A stretch of 64,000 nt of DNA from Virgibacillus ndiopensis (GTDB taxonomy: Bacteria; Bacillota; Bacilli; Bacillales; Amphibacillaceae). The DNA is taken from assembly GCF_900187325.1 (NCBI RefSeq), contig NZ_FZMZ01000006.1, forward strand, positions 682,001 to 746,000, written 5' to 3'. The position numbers and the translations under genes were made by a program. The notes under the pieces are model-generated. The model was not told the DNA's origin and made no database searches. It saw nothing but the letters and a program-made list of their open reading frames with translations. Shown here one piece after another: positions 1 through 9,730 of this stretch; positions within the stretch are counted from its first letter, which is position 1; each line of letters begins with the position of its first letter.

Positions 1-2
1 AC

Positions 3-50
3 TTCTTATGGGAGAAAAATATAACAACATTAACAGAAATCATTACATGA
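3..50 (+). CDS. 3' end of an upstream gene, possibly a glycosyltransferase (partial)
   Basis: The frame starting at base 3 reads FLWEKNITTLTEIIT and stops at 48-50. The W-E-K-N pattern near a C-terminus is common in GT4 glycosyltransferases, which fits the following genes. Another frame stays open to a stop at 71-73, overlapping the next start as ATGA, and cannot be excluded. Too little is present to identify the product. Confidence 0.3.
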   Translation, partial: FLWEKNITTLTEIIT

Positions 51-69
51 ATGAAGAGGGAAATGACAA

Positions 70-1350
70 ATGAAGCGTGTAGGTATGTTTGTGTGGAATC
101 ATTTTACAAATGATGCAAGGGTTTTAAGAGAGTGTACATCATTATCACAAAATGGTTATGATGTAGAGTTGATTTGTATAGACGATCCGAATGATTCGAG
201 TATTTCAAAATATGAAGAAGTAAATGAACATTTTCGTGTGCATCGGATGAAACGATATCCATCAACATTGTTATTTTTGCAAGGCTTTTATCGCTTTGCT
301 GTTGGTAAAAGATGGCCTTTATTACCATTGATAGTTATATGGGGGTTTCTTGTGTATCTTTTACCCTGGGTTATAATTCCATTAACTATTTTAGTAGGTC
401 TGTTACTAAAGACAAAGGTTAGGGTTATTTGGATTCGTGGTGCACTAATTTTACGAATGATAGTCAAGGGATATAAAGGAAATTATGATATTTATCATTC
501 AAATGATTTGAATACATTACCACAAGGCTACGTAAGTTCAAAATGGAGATTTAGGAAAAAGCCACTAATATATGATTCACATGAAGTACAAACTAGTAGA
601 ACAGGATATGATAGTCCTTGGTACAAAAGGTTTGAAGGTTTTTTTATTAAAAGAATGGATAGCATGATTGTCGAAAATGATACACGTGCAAAATATAATG
701 AGGATTTATATGGGTTTTACCCTCATGTATTGCATAATTATCCATCCCTTGAAATCCAGCAGACTGATGAAAAGGTAAATCTACATGAGATATTGAACCT
801 GCCGCAAAATGAAAAGATTTTACTTTATCAAGGCGGGATTCAGGCAGGTAGAGGATTAGAGAATCTGATTAATGCCTTTCCAAAATTCAATGAAGGTACA
901 TTAGTATATATTGGTGATGGAAAAATTAAAGAAAAGCTACAAAAAATGGTTAAAGATAGGAAGCTGGAAGAAAAAATCCGCTTTTTACCAAAGGTTCCCG
1001 TCCGAGAATTGCCTAAATATACGAAAAACGCTTACCTTGGATTTCAAGTTTTAAATAACATTAACTTTAATCACTGGTCTGCTTCTTCGAATAAGCTATT
1101 TGAATACATGATGAATGAAGTTCCAGTTGTAGCATGTGATTTTCCCGAAATCAAACGTGCAGTCGAAGAAAGTGGAGTCGGCGTTACGATTGACCCACAT
1201 GATCCAAATGAAATTGCCAAAGGTGTTAATTATCTTTTAGAAAATCCAGAGAAGCGTGAAATCTTTAGTGCTAATTGCAAAATTGCTCGAAAAAAGTATA
1301 ATTGGGAGATAGAGCAGAAAAATTTACTCGAAGTTTATCGGATATATTAG
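70..1350 (+). CDS. GT4-family glycosyltransferase
   Basis: A 426-residue retaining glycosyltransferase of the GT-B fold, expected to add a sugar from a nucleotide sugar during assembly of a lipid-linked surface polymer on the inner face of the membrane. The N-terminal domain opens with a Rossmann-like segment (GMFVWNHFTNDARVLREC), followed by a long hydrophobic stretch at about residues 84-113 that may bind the membrane. The C-terminal domain carries NKLFEYM near residue 340, corresponding to the conserved acidic motif that contacts the donor nucleotide. The start is preceded by GAGGGA at 8 nt. It is the first complete gene of a run that continues with wecC and a TagGH exporter. Sugar donor and acceptor cannot be read from the sequence. 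Confidence 0.85.
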   Translation: MKRVGMFVWNHFTNDARVLRECTSLSQNGYDVELICIDDPNDSSISKYEEVNEHFRVHRMKRYPSTLLFLQGFYRFAVGKRWPLLPLIVIWGFLVYLLPWVIIPLTILVGLLLKTKVRVIWIRGALILRMIVKGYKGNYDIYHSNDLNTLPQGYVSSKWRFRKKPLIYDSHEVQTSRTGYDSPWYKRFEGFFIKRMDSMIVENDTRAKYNEDLYGFYPHVLHNYPSLEIQQTDEKVNLHEILNLPQNEKILLYQGGIQAGRGLENLINAFPKFNEGTLVYIGDGKIKEKLQKMVKDRKLEEKIRFLPKVPVRELPKYTKNAYLGFQVLNNINFNHWSASSNKLFEYMMNEVPVVACDFPEIKRAVEESGVGVTIDPHDPNEIAKGVNYLLENPEKREIFSANCKIARKKYNWEIEQKNLLEVYRIY

Positions 1351-1381
1351 ATTATAAATATTAAGAAAGAGGGTATTAGTT

Positions 1382-2638
1382 TTGAAACTTTGTACAGTAG
1401 GGTTAGGTTATATTGGATTGCCGACATCAATTATGTTCGCAAGTTATGGTGTGGATGTAGTTGGAGTAGACGTGAAAAAAGAAGCAGTTGATATGTTAAA
1501 TAGCGGACATATTCATATAGAGGAACCAGGTCTTCAGGAAGCCTTAGAAAAAGTGATAGAAAATGGGAAATTTAGAGCATCCCTAACACCTGAAAAGGCG
1601 GATACATTTATTATATCAGTACCGACACCAAATAATGATGATGAATATAAGTCTTGTGATTTGAATTATGTATTACAAGCTACAGAAAATATTATTCCAT
1701 TTTTAGAAAAAGGAAATATTGTTATCGTTGAATCCACTATTGCACCTCGAACTATGGATGATCATTTGAAGCCAAGGCTAGAAGAAGCGGGGCTTGTAAT
1801 TGGAGAAGATATTTATTTAGTTCACTGTCCAGAACGTGTATTGCCTGGGCAAATTTTGCATGAATTAATTCATAACAACCGTATAGTTGGTGGGGTTACA
1901 CCTATTTGTACGGAAAAAGGTGCAGAAGTATACGAAACGTTTGTACAAGGTGAAATCATTAAAACGGATGCACGTACAGCAGAGATGTCCAAGTTAATGG
2001 AAAATACATTCCGTGATGTGAACATTGCTTTAGCTAATGAATTAACAAAAGTATGTAATGAGTTAAATATTAACGCTTTAGAAGTAATTAATATGGCTAA
2101 CAAACATCCACGTGTTAACTTACACACACCTGGACCGGGTGTAGGAGGGCACTGCTTGGCAGTTGATCCGTATTTCATCATTGCAAAAGCACCAGAACAA
2201 GCAAAAATGATTAATTTATCTCGTCAAATCAACAAGTCAATGCCTGATTATGTAATTGATGCTGCTGAGAAACTTCTATCTAAAAATAATGGTAAAAAGA
2301 TTACAGTATTCGGTTTAACTTATAAAGGTAACGTTGATGATATTAGAGAAAGTCCTGCAATGGATATTTATGAAGAATTAAACGCACGTCCAGAATTTGA
2401 GGTTGTGGCATATGATCCACACGTAAATTTAGGTTTTGTTGAAAAGGATTTAGAAAAGGCATTAACAAGTTCTGACTTAGTTTTGGTTTTAAGTGATCAT
2501 AGTGAGTTTAAAGACATGACTAGTGCTTATTTTGGAAAGATGAACGTTGCACAGGTGTTTGATACGAAAAACGTTGTGAAAGAACATTCTGATGAGGTTC
2601 AGTATATTAATTTCGGAAATTTGTACGAGTATATATAA
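1382..2638 (+). CDS. wecC: UDP-N-acetyl-D-mannosamine dehydrogenase (WecC/MnaB type)
   Basis: A 418-residue NAD-dependent nucleotide-sugar 6-dehydrogenase that oxidises UDP-ManNAc to UDP-ManNAcA in two steps. The N-terminal NAD fold has GLGYIGLP. A PGPGVGGHCLAVDPYF block holds the catalytic cysteine, Cys258. The C-terminal UDP-binding domain contains FGLTYKGNVDDIRESPA. Length and motifs fit WecC better than the UDP-glucose dehydrogenases, but substrate choice within this family is hard to assign by eye. Translation starts at a TTG after AAGAAAGAGGG. Position between a glycosyltransferase and a TagG-like permease says the uronic acid goes into an exported polymer. The UDP-GlcNAc 2-epimerase needed to supply UDP-ManNAc is not in this window. 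Confidence 0.85.
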   Translation: MKLCTVGLGYIGLPTSIMFASYGVDVVGVDVKKEAVDMLNSGHIHIEEPGLQEALEKVIENGKFRASLTPEKADTFIISVPTPNNDDEYKSCDLNYVLQATENIIPFLEKGNIVIVESTIAPRTMDDHLKPRLEEAGLVIGEDIYLVHCPERVLPGQILHELIHNNRIVGGVTPICTEKGAEVYETFVQGEIIKTDARTAEMSKLMENTFRDVNIALANELTKVCNELNINALEVINMANKHPRVNLHTPGPGVGGHCLAVDPYFIIAKAPEQAKMINLSRQINKSMPDYVIDAAEKLLSKNNGKKITVFGLTYKGNVDDIRESPAMDIYEELNARPEFEVVAYDPHVNLGFVEKDLEKALTSSDLVLVLSDHSEFKDMTSAYFGKMNVAQVFDTKNVVKEHSDEVQYINFGNLYEYI

Positions 2639-2664
2639 TTTTAAGATAAAGGAAGCAATTTAAT

Positions 2665-3489
2665 ATGTTGAATTCAGTAAAACAGGTTTTAAAGGAACAA
2701 TTAGAGCATCGAAATTTAATTTTTAGAATGGCTTCTTTTGAGTTAAAAGGTATGTATCAAATACATTACTTAGGTTCTTTTTGGCAGTTTCTAAATCCTG
2801 CTATACAGGTGGCAATTTATTGGTTTGTTTTTGGTACAATTAGGGGAGGAGCGCCTGTTAACGGAACTCCTTTCTTCTTATGGTTAATAATCGGTCTGAT
2901 ACCATGGTTTTTTATAAGTCCATCAATAATACAAGGTTCTAATAGTGTTCATCAAAAAATAGGACTTGTATCCAAAATGAATTTTCCAGTAAGCCTATTG
3001 CCTAGTATACGAATAGTAAGTAATAGTTTTCAATTTTTTATTATGTTAATTATATTGATTGTAATTGCTTTGGTATATGGTGTTGAACCTTCATTATATG
3101 TGATTCAAGTATTGTATTATTTATTATGTTTATATGCTTTTTTATTCGCCTTTTCTTTATTAAGCTCTACTATCTCAACACTAATTAGGGATTATCAGAT
3201 GGCACTTCAATCCTTTATGCGAATGTTATTATATGTTTCCCCAATATTATGGGATACTAGTCTAATTACAGCAAAGTTTAGCGAAGTAGGTGCAGTGATT
3301 GAAAACTTTCTGAGGCTTAATCCCCTATTTTATATAATTGAAGGATTCAGGGATTCAATTTTGGGAAGAGCTTGGTTTTATCAAGATTTAGTCTATACTG
3401 GGTATTTTTGGGTTTTAACATTGTGTCTTTTGTATTTCGGTGCAAAGATTCATATTAAATTCAGAAAAGATTTTATGGATTATTTGTAA
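2665..3489 (+). CDS. TagG-like ABC-2 polysaccharide exporter permease (first copy)
   Basis: A 274-residue integral membrane protein of the ABC-2 permease family that forms the channel for a lipid-linked wall polymer. About six hydrophobic segments are visible, preceded by an amphipathic N-terminus. The conserved stretch YLGSFWQFLNPAIQVAIYWF is close to the matching part of the second permease at 22496 (YLGIAWELINPAIQIAIYWF), so the two are paralogues. SD is GGAAG about 9 nt upstream. The gene for its ATPase follows after 17 bp. Because the tag/tar locus has its own TagGH pair, this copy most likely exports the product of the glycosyltransferases around it. Confidence 0.88.
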   Translation: MLNSVKQVLKEQLEHRNLIFRMASFELKGMYQIHYLGSFWQFLNPAIQVAIYWFVFGTIRGGAPVNGTPFFLWLIIGLIPWFFISPSIIQGSNSVHQKIGLVSKMNFPVSLLPSIRIVSNSFQFFIMLIILIVIALVYGVEPSLYVIQVLYYLLCLYAFLFAFSLLSSTISTLIRDYQMALQSFMRMLLYVSPILWDTSLITAKFSEVGAVIENFLRLNPLFYIIEGFRDSILGRAWFYQDLVYTGYFWVLTLCLLYFGAKIHIKFRKDFMDYL

Positions 3490-3506
3490 CAACAAGGAGC
3501 TTTAAA

Positions 3507-4421
3507 ATGATGACTAAAGTAATTTTTAAGAATGTCTTTAAAACGTTTGAACTTCATGCTAAAAAGTCCGAAAAAATATTGAATTTGTTTTCTCTTTCTA
3601 AAAAACCAGTCAAAGAATTTATGGCTTTAAAAGATATTTCATTTGAGGTTTACGAGGGGGAAACAATAGGTATTGTCGGATTAAATGGTTCTGGTAAATC
3701 GACAATGTCAAATATTTTAGGAGGAGTTATACAACCCACAGAAGGTAGTCTTTATGTAAATGGGGAAACTTCGCTAATTGCAATATCTGCTGGATTAAAT
3801 GGTGCTCTGACTGGTTTTGAAAATATTGAACTAAAGTGTATGATGCATGGTTTAACGAAGAAACAAATTAAAAAGGCAACACCTTCCATAATAGATTTTG
3901 CTGATATAGGTGATTATATTTTTCAACCAGTAAAGGATTATTCCAGTGGAATGAAATCTAGACTTGGTTTTGCCATTTCCGTTCATACTAATCCCGATAT
4001 CTTGGTTATAGATGAAGCATTATCTGTAGGAGATTCTACCTTTACCCAAAAGTGCTTGCAGAAAATGGAGGAATTTAAAAAAGAAGGAAAAACAATTTTC
4101 TTCATAAGCCATTCTGCTAGTCAAATGAGAAGTTTTTGTGATCGTGTAATTTGGCTTCATTACGGGATGGTTAAGGATATCGGTGAAGCTTCGAAAACTG
4201 TAGATAATTATCAAAAGTTTACAAAATGGTTCAATAATCTTAATGAAACAGATAAAAAGAAACATAAGAAAGAAATGCTTGGAAAACAAGTGAGGATTAA
4301 TGACCAATTTAAGAGTCTAAAAAAATACAATAAAAGAACAGATGTAAAGGAAATAATAAAAAATATATTAGTAATAGTGCCAGTCGTGGTAATGGGTATA
4401 CTTGTACTAATAGGGATATAA
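3507..4421 (+). CDS. TagH-like ABC exporter ATPase with C-terminal membrane segment (first copy)
   Basis: A 304-residue ATPase that powers export through the adjacent permease. Walker A is GLNGSGKST near residue 58, the signature is YSSGMKSRLGF near 145, and Walker B is DILVIDEALS near 165, followed by the switch His in FISHSA. The region GETSLIAISAGLNGALTG is typical of TagH/RfbE-type polymer exporters. After the nucleotide-binding domain comes a Lys-rich linker and a single hydrophobic segment at about residues 283-304. B. subtilis TagH also has a C-terminal membrane extension, though a much longer one. SD AAGGAG lies 7 nt before the ATG. The second TagH, at 23351, lacks this tail, so the two exporters differ in architecture. 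Confidence 0.88.
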   Translation: MMTKVIFKNVFKTFELHAKKSEKILNLFSLSKKPVKEFMALKDISFEVYEGETIGIVGLNGSGKSTMSNILGGVIQPTEGSLYVNGETSLIAISAGLNGALTGFENIELKCMMHGLTKKQIKKATPSIIDFADIGDYIFQPVKDYSSGMKSRLGFAISVHTNPDILVIDEALSVGDSTFTQKCLQKMEEFKKEGKTIFFISHSASQMRSFCDRVIWLHYGMVKDIGEASKTVDNYQKFTKWFNNLNETDKKKHKKEMLGKQVRINDQFKSLKKYNKRTDVKEIIKNILVIVPVVVMGILVLIGI

Positions 4422-4469
4422 CTAGCAAAATTAGAAATGTTAAAATTAAAATATAAGGGCCTGATATTT

Positions 4470-6557
4470 ATGTTACAAAAAGCTTTTAGTAAGGTTAAAA
4501 GGATTAAAAAAGTTAACGATAATGATGTGAAAAATATACTACCTAATATATCAAAAGAGTTCTTTAAAATTGAAAATTGGTACTATAACAAACGTAAAAT
4601 TAATATTCATATTGAAAATAATAATATGGTAATCGAATCAAAGAATAATAAAGTCAGTTATTTAACGCTTTTTGAACAAAATACAAATTTTGTATATAGT
4701 CCGAAAGAAGAGAAAAGAATATTACTTAATAAGGATGCGTTATTCAAGATTTCTGGGAAAGTTCCCAATAATGTGAAGGCAACAATTTATATTATAGAAT
4801 ATGGAATTAACGAAAAAAAAGTTAAATCTAATAGACTTTTTATAAATAAAGAGTCCGAGGTAAATATTCACCCGAAAACTAAAAGTATAAGGATAGCTAT
4901 TCGCATACAAGGTAAAGGTGAAGTAAGTATAACTAATTTTAAAGCAATTCAAAACTTTATCTCCTCTAAAAAGCATTCCCAAAAAAATGTTTTTGTTTCT
5001 AAAAAAATTAAAGATATCAAAATGGCATGTATATTTGATGAATTTTCAATGGAAAGTTTTTCTAATGATATATCATTGATTACGTTTACACCCGATAACT
5101 GGAAGAAAGTGTTATCCGTTAATAAACCTGATTTATTAATGGTGGAGTCAGCTTGGAGGGGGAACTTTGGAAGCTGGGAGTATCAAATAGGTAAGTACAA
5201 CAATAATGAAAGAAATAGAAAACTTAAAGAACTAATTTCTTGGTGTAACAGGTATAAAATTCCAACAGTATTCTGGAATAAAGAGGATCCGATACATTTT
5301 GAAAAGTTTATAGACGCTGGTTCATTATTTGATTATATCTTAACCACTGACGCAAATATGATATACAAATATAAGGAAATTGTAAAGCATAATAGAGTTT
5401 ACTCTATGCAATTTGCGGCAAATCCAAAAGAGCATAATCCGACATCAATTGTTAAGAATAAAAAGAATAAGATTTCTTTTGCCGGTTCTTATTATGCCAA
5501 TCGCCATCCAGATAGAAGACTAGATATGGACCAAATGTTAGAAATTGCCAAAGAGTTTGGGTTGGATATTTATGATAGAAATTTTGAACGGAATAAAATT
5601 GGTACTTCCCATTTTATGTTCCCAGAAATTTATAAAGATAATATAGTTGGTACCTTAAAATATAGTGAAATAAATAGAGCGTATAAGGATTATAAATTAA
5701 TATTAAATGTTAATAGCGTTAAAGAATCACCCACAATGTTTTCTAGAAGGGTATTTGAAGGATTAGCATGTGGAACACCTATAATAAGTAGCTTTTCTAT
5801 TGGAATAAAAAAGACTTTTAAGGATATTGTAGTGTTATCTGAAAACCCACAAGATTTAAAGGATAGAATTAATACACTTATGACAAATGAGAAAAGCTAT
5901 CGCGAATTAGCAATGGCTGGGATTAGGGAAGTATACCGTTATCACACATATTCTCATCGTCTTAAATTTATTTTGGATAAATTACAGATTAACTATCAAG
6001 ATGTTGAAAAAAATGTCTCAGTAATTTTTTCTATTAATACTAAAGATGAATTTCAAGAGGCATTGCGTGTAATTAATTCACAATCATATAAAAAAGTTAA
6101 GGTTGTTTTTTTAATTTCTTTGTTCGAGGGATATGAAAAACTATTAAATAATTATAATAATGATGAGATCTCCACATACATTCGGGATTATGCATTCAAA
6201 TATAATTCATTATTAGAATTAATTAAAACAGAATATGTAACTGTTATGGATATAAAAAATCAATATGGGGAATATTATTTGGAAGATTTAATTCATGCAA
6301 GCACGTACTCAGAAGCGGATATCGTAGGAAAGAAATCACTATTTAACAATTTAGATTATAAATACAATGAAAATGAATATGAATATGTTGATAGTGTTGC
6401 AAAGGGTACTGCCTTGTACAAATCAGGTATTTTAAAAAAGAATTCATTAGAAGATATATTAGTTAGGGAAGAAGAGTTGATTGAAACCCTTTTTAAACAA
6501 TACGGTGTAAAAATATATAGTAATGATCAGTTTAATATTAAGTTAAATTCAATATAA
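4470..6557 (+). CDS. CgeB-like glycosyltransferase with extra C-terminal domain
   Basis: A large cytoplasmic protein of 695 residues from the ATG chosen here. The ATG 33 nt upstream has no SD, whereas AAGGG precedes this one. Residues about 1-180 are Lys/Asn-rich and not recognised. The middle (about 190-510) looks like the CgeB/DUF3880-type glycosyltransferase: DLLMVESAWRGNFGSWEYQ, then SFAGSYYANRHPDRRLDMD, then RRVFEGLACGTPIIS, which resembles the donor-site loop of GT-B enzymes. From about 520 the chain resembles the start of a GT2 fold (VSVIFSINTKDEFQEALRVI) but without a clear DxD motif. It lies between the first TagH gene and a second large glycosyltransferase. Role in building the exported polymer is inferred from position. 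Confidence 0.7.
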   Translation: MLQKAFSKVKRIKKVNDNDVKNILPNISKEFFKIENWYYNKRKINIHIENNNMVIESKNNKVSYLTLFEQNTNFVYSPKEEKRILLNKDALFKISGKVPNNVKATIYIIEYGINEKKVKSNRLFINKESEVNIHPKTKSIRIAIRIQGKGEVSITNFKAIQNFISSKKHSQKNVFVSKKIKDIKMACIFDEFSMESFSNDISLITFTPDNWKKVLSVNKPDLLMVESAWRGNFGSWEYQIGKYNNNERNRKLKELISWCNRYKIPTVFWNKEDPIHFEKFIDAGSLFDYILTTDANMIYKYKEIVKHNRVYSMQFAANPKEHNPTSIVKNKKNKISFAGSYYANRHPDRRLDMDQMLEIAKEFGLDIYDRNFERNKIGTSHFMFPEIYKDNIVGTLKYSEINRAYKDYKLILNVNSVKESPTMFSRRVFEGLACGTPIISSFSIGIKKTFKDIVVLSENPQDLKDRINTLMTNEKSYRELAMAGIREVYRYHTYSHRLKFILDKLQINYQDVEKNVSVIFSINTKDEFQEALRVINSQSYKKVKVVFLISLFEGYEKLLNNYNNDEISTYIRDYAFKYNSLLELIKTEYVTVMDIKNQYGEYYLEDLIHASTYSEADIVGKKSLFNNLDYKYNENEYEYVDSVAKGTALYKSGILKKNSLEDILVREEELIETLFKQYGVKIYSNDQFNIKLNSI

Positions 6558-6594
6558 GTAAAATAAAGGGCTAATACTGGGGGGACAGCAAAAG

Positions 6595-8727
6595 GTGAAA
6601 AGACTAAAAATATTGTTATACGGTGATCAGGATCTTAATATAATGGATGGCTCTGCTATATGGTTAACTTCACTAGTGAATTTATTAACAAATGATAAAC
6701 GGGTTGACGTTACTTTATTGCTTAAAGCTCCAATAAAAAGGAAACATGTTTTATCTAATATCGAGGACATTAATAATATAAAAATCATTCAACCTTTTAG
6801 ATTGTTTCAAGAAAAGAGTTTTGAATACAATAATAGATTAAGCGTTAAAGATGCTACAGATATTATTCAATTATTGGATGAAAAGGATAATTACGACATT
6901 ATAATAACTAGAGGTAAATTATTAACGGAGCAATCAATGTATAAATCCTTTAGTAAGAAACAAATTCCTTATATAACCGATTTTACACACGTAGAATCAA
7001 AAATGGGTGATGAAGAAAAAAGTTTTTTCGAGAAAGTTTACCATATATTTCCCAATATATTTGTGCAAACCGAAGAAATGAAAGAATACCTAAAAAAATT
7101 GTTAAAAGTAAGTGGGGATAAGTTTATAGAACTCTCTCCGTCTGTTGTGGACTCCAAAAAGGATCCTGAAATAGGTATTAAAAATTATTCTATTGTTTAT
7201 ACAGGTAAATTTGCCGAACAATGGAAAACTTTAGAAATGGTTAATGTATTTAAAAAAGTAAATGCTAAAGATAAGGTTATAACATTAAATATAGCAGGTG
7301 ATAAGTTCCAAGGGAAATTGATAGATAGAAAAGACGAGGTATTAGAAGAATTCAAACATACTAAAGGTATTAACTGGATTGGGGCAGTTAGTCGTAAAGA
7401 ATCTGTTAACCTTATTCGAATGTCTGACTTAGGTTTTGCTTATAGATCTGAGGAGATAGATAATAATAATAGTTTAGAACTCTCAACTAAGTTCTTGGAA
7501 TACGGAATTAATGGGAAACCTATAATTTCCCGAAGGACAAAACAATATGAAAAACTTTTAGGGAAGGATTACCCATTATTCGCAAATAATGAAGAGGAAC
7601 TTTTTAATAAGTTACTATTAGCTTTTAGGGATAAAGAAATTTATAAAGATGCCGCATTAAAGTGTTACAATGCCAGTAAAAAATACCAAATATCTCAAGT
7701 AAGTAGTAAAGTATTAGAACACTTATGGAAATACAATGACCAAAAGCAAACCATACTATTTGCTGGTCATGATTTTAAATTTTTAAATTGGTATATAAAA
7801 AAATGCGAAAGCGATCCAAATATAAATGTACTAGTCGATAAATGGGATAGTCATGAAAATCATAACATTGAAAAAAGTGAAGAGCTCTTACAAAAGGCAG
7901 ATATTATCTTCTGTGAATGGGGGTTGGGTAATGCGGTATGGTACTCAAATAATAAATATAAAGGTCAGAAGCTATTTATCAGATTACATCGACAAGAAAT
8001 TAATACACCATATCCATCTTTAATTAATTATGATAATGTTAGTCGAATTATTGTAATAGTTCCACACTTATTTGAGGAATTTAATCGATTAAAAAATGTC
8101 CCAAGAGATAAAATGATAATTATAGAAAACATGATTGATTATGAAAGGTTTAATAAACCAAAGTTAGAAAACTTTAATTATAATCTCGGTATTATTGGTA
8201 TATTACCCAAACTAAAAAGATTAGATAGGGCACTAGATGTTTTTGAGAAGCTTTGGTATAAAAATGATAAATATAAACTTTATATAAAAAGCAAATTACC
8301 TCAAGAATTACCATGGTTAATGGGACGTGAAGAAGAAAGAGTTTATTTTGAAGGTGTGTTCAGAAGAATTGAAGAATCTGAATGGAAGGAAAATGTTATT
8401 TTCGATAAACACGGTAACGATGTAGATGAGTGGTTAAGAAAAATTAAATTTGTATTGTCAACAAGTGATATAGAGGGATCTCATGTTTCACCAATGGAAG
8501 GAATGGCAAGTGGCTCTATTCCAGTTATCTATCATTGGCCGGGTGCTGAAACTGCTTACCCATCAGACTTTGTAGTAGAATCTGTAGATGATGCTGTTGA
8601 CCTTATAGAAAGCCATAAAGATAAAATAGATGATAATTTTATTAAGAAATACCCCAAAAGGTTTGATTATAATTCGAGAGTTACATTATTTGATAATTTA
8701 TTTTTTACCAGTAAGAATCTAATTTAG
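6595..8727 (+). CDS. Tandem two-domain glycosyltransferase (GT4-like)
   Basis: A 710-residue protein starting with GTG after a GGGGGGAC purine run. It contains two GT-B-like halves. The first (about 1-375) begins KILLYGDQDLNIMDGSAIW and has SIVYTGKFAEQWKTLEMV and LSTKFLEYGINGKPIISR, the last matching a GT4 donor site with its Glu. The second (about 380-710) begins ILFAGHDFKFLNWYIKKC and carries STSDIEGSHVSPMEGMASG, the equivalent acidic loop. Two catalytic domains in one chain suggest it adds two sugars, or alternates between them in a repeating unit. It sits downstream of the CgeB-like gene and upstream of an epimerase. Sugar specificity is not visible. Confidence 0.75.
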   Translation: MKRLKILLYGDQDLNIMDGSAIWLTSLVNLLTNDKRVDVTLLLKAPIKRKHVLSNIEDINNIKIIQPFRLFQEKSFEYNNRLSVKDATDIIQLLDEKDNYDIIITRGKLLTEQSMYKSFSKKQIPYITDFTHVESKMGDEEKSFFEKVYHIFPNIFVQTEEMKEYLKKLLKVSGDKFIELSPSVVDSKKDPEIGIKNYSIVYTGKFAEQWKTLEMVNVFKKVNAKDKVITLNIAGDKFQGKLIDRKDEVLEEFKHTKGINWIGAVSRKESVNLIRMSDLGFAYRSEEIDNNNSLELSTKFLEYGINGKPIISRRTKQYEKLLGKDYPLFANNEEELFNKLLLAFRDKEIYKDAALKCYNASKKYQISQVSSKVLEHLWKYNDQKQTILFAGHDFKFLNWYIKKCESDPNINVLVDKWDSHENHNIEKSEELLQKADIIFCEWGLGNAVWYSNNKYKGQKLFIRLHRQEINTPYPSLINYDNVSRIIVIVPHLFEEFNRLKNVPRDKMIIIENMIDYERFNKPKLENFNYNLGIIGILPKLKRLDRALDVFEKLWYKNDKYKLYIKSKLPQELPWLMGREEERVYFEGVFRRIEESEWKENVIFDKHGNDVDEWLRKIKFVLSTSDIEGSHVSPMEGMASGSIPVIYHWPGAETAYPSDFVVESVDDAVDLIESHKDKIDDNFIKKYPKRFDYNSRVTLFDNLFFTSKNLI

Positions 8728-8776
8728 TTAATTATAAAAGATAATTGCAATACTTTTTAAAATTGGAGGGGTATTG

Positions 8777-9694
8777 ATGAGTAAGGTACTAGTCACAGGT
8801 GGCTGTGGTTTTATTGGTTCAAGGATAGTTAGAAAGTTATTGAAAATGGGTTATGATGTGCATATCGTTGATAATTTAAGTACTGGAAGTGTAAGTAATA
8901 TTGACATTAACAATGTTAGTTTGCATAAATTAAGTATACAAGACAATGGTGTAGAGGAAGTATTTAAAAATCATAAATTTAAATTTATAATACATCAAGC
9001 TGCTCAAACCAGTGTCCCTTATTCTATTGAAAATATTACTGTAGATACAGATATAAATATAATGGGGTCAGTTTATTTAATAGATCTTGCTAAAAGATAC
9101 AAGGTAGGAAGGTTCATTTTTGCTTCTTCTGCGGCAATTTACGGGAACCCTAAAGCACTTCCTATAGAAGAAACTTATCCAGGGAATCCAACATCGCCAT
9201 ATGGTTTAGCGAAGTTTACTGTTGAAAAATATTTAAAATTAGCGTATGAGATCTATGGGTTAAAATATACTATACTTCGTTATTCTAATGTTTTCGGTCC
9301 AAAACAAACATCACTAGGTGAGGGTGGGGTAGTATCTATATTTGACCAGTGCTTTCGCCGTAATGAGAGGCCAGTTATATTTGGGGATGGTTACCAAACA
9401 CGTGATTTTATATTTGTTGATGATGTTGCAGAGGCAAATGTAGCCTCGTTAGATGTAGTAAATAATGGAGTTTATAACATCTCTAGCAATAAACAAACTA
9501 CTATAAATGAATTATTATATAATTTTAACAAACTATACGGGGTTGAACTACAGCCGAACCATGTTGAAAACAGGGAGGGTGACATCAGAGACAGCATACT
9601 TTCAAACGAATTAGCTCTCAAGGAGTTAAACTGGATGACTAGAACATCATTGGAAGAGGGATTAAAAGAGACAGTTTTAACTGAATCGATGTAA
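8777..9694 (+). CDS. NAD-dependent nucleotide-sugar epimerase/dehydratase (GalE-like extended SDR)
   Basis: A 305-residue extended short-chain dehydrogenase. GGCGFIGS at the N-terminus is the NAD-binding glycine motif. SSAAIYG and PYGLAKFTVEKY hold the Ser and Tyr-x3-Lys catalytic residues. YSNVFGPKQ and GDGYQTRDFIFVDDVA are typical of UDP-sugar 4-epimerases (GalE, WbpP, Gne). It probably interconverts a UDP-hexose or UDP-N-acetylhexosamine for the neighbouring glycosyltransferases. A TTG just before the chosen ATG could also start the protein, but GGAGGGG gives better spacing to the ATG. The gene ends 36 bp before the large SH3/heparinase gene, with a short inverted repeat (TACACTA/TAGTGTA) in the gap. 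Confidence 0.85.
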   Translation: MSKVLVTGGCGFIGSRIVRKLLKMGYDVHIVDNLSTGSVSNIDINNVSLHKLSIQDNGVEEVFKNHKFKFIIHQAAQTSVPYSIENITVDTDINIMGSVYLIDLAKRYKVGRFIFASSAAIYGNPKALPIEETYPGNPTSPYGLAKFTVEKYLKLAYEIYGLKYTILRYSNVFGPKQTSLGEGGVVSIFDQCFRRNERPVIFGDGYQTRDFIFVDDVAEANVASLDVVNNGVYNISSNKQTTINELLYNFNKLYGVELQPNHVENREGDIRDSILSNELALKELNWMTRTSLEEGLKETVLTESM

Positions 9695-9730
9695 TTACAG
9701 TACACTATTAGTGTATATAGGGAGGAAGAA

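Noticed and set aside
1870-2181. 103-residue minus-strand frame within wecC, and similar minus-strand frames inside araB, the CUT1 binding proteins and others
   Set aside because: All lie opposite well-supported genes, with no SD and no recognisable product. They are shadows of the real coding strands.
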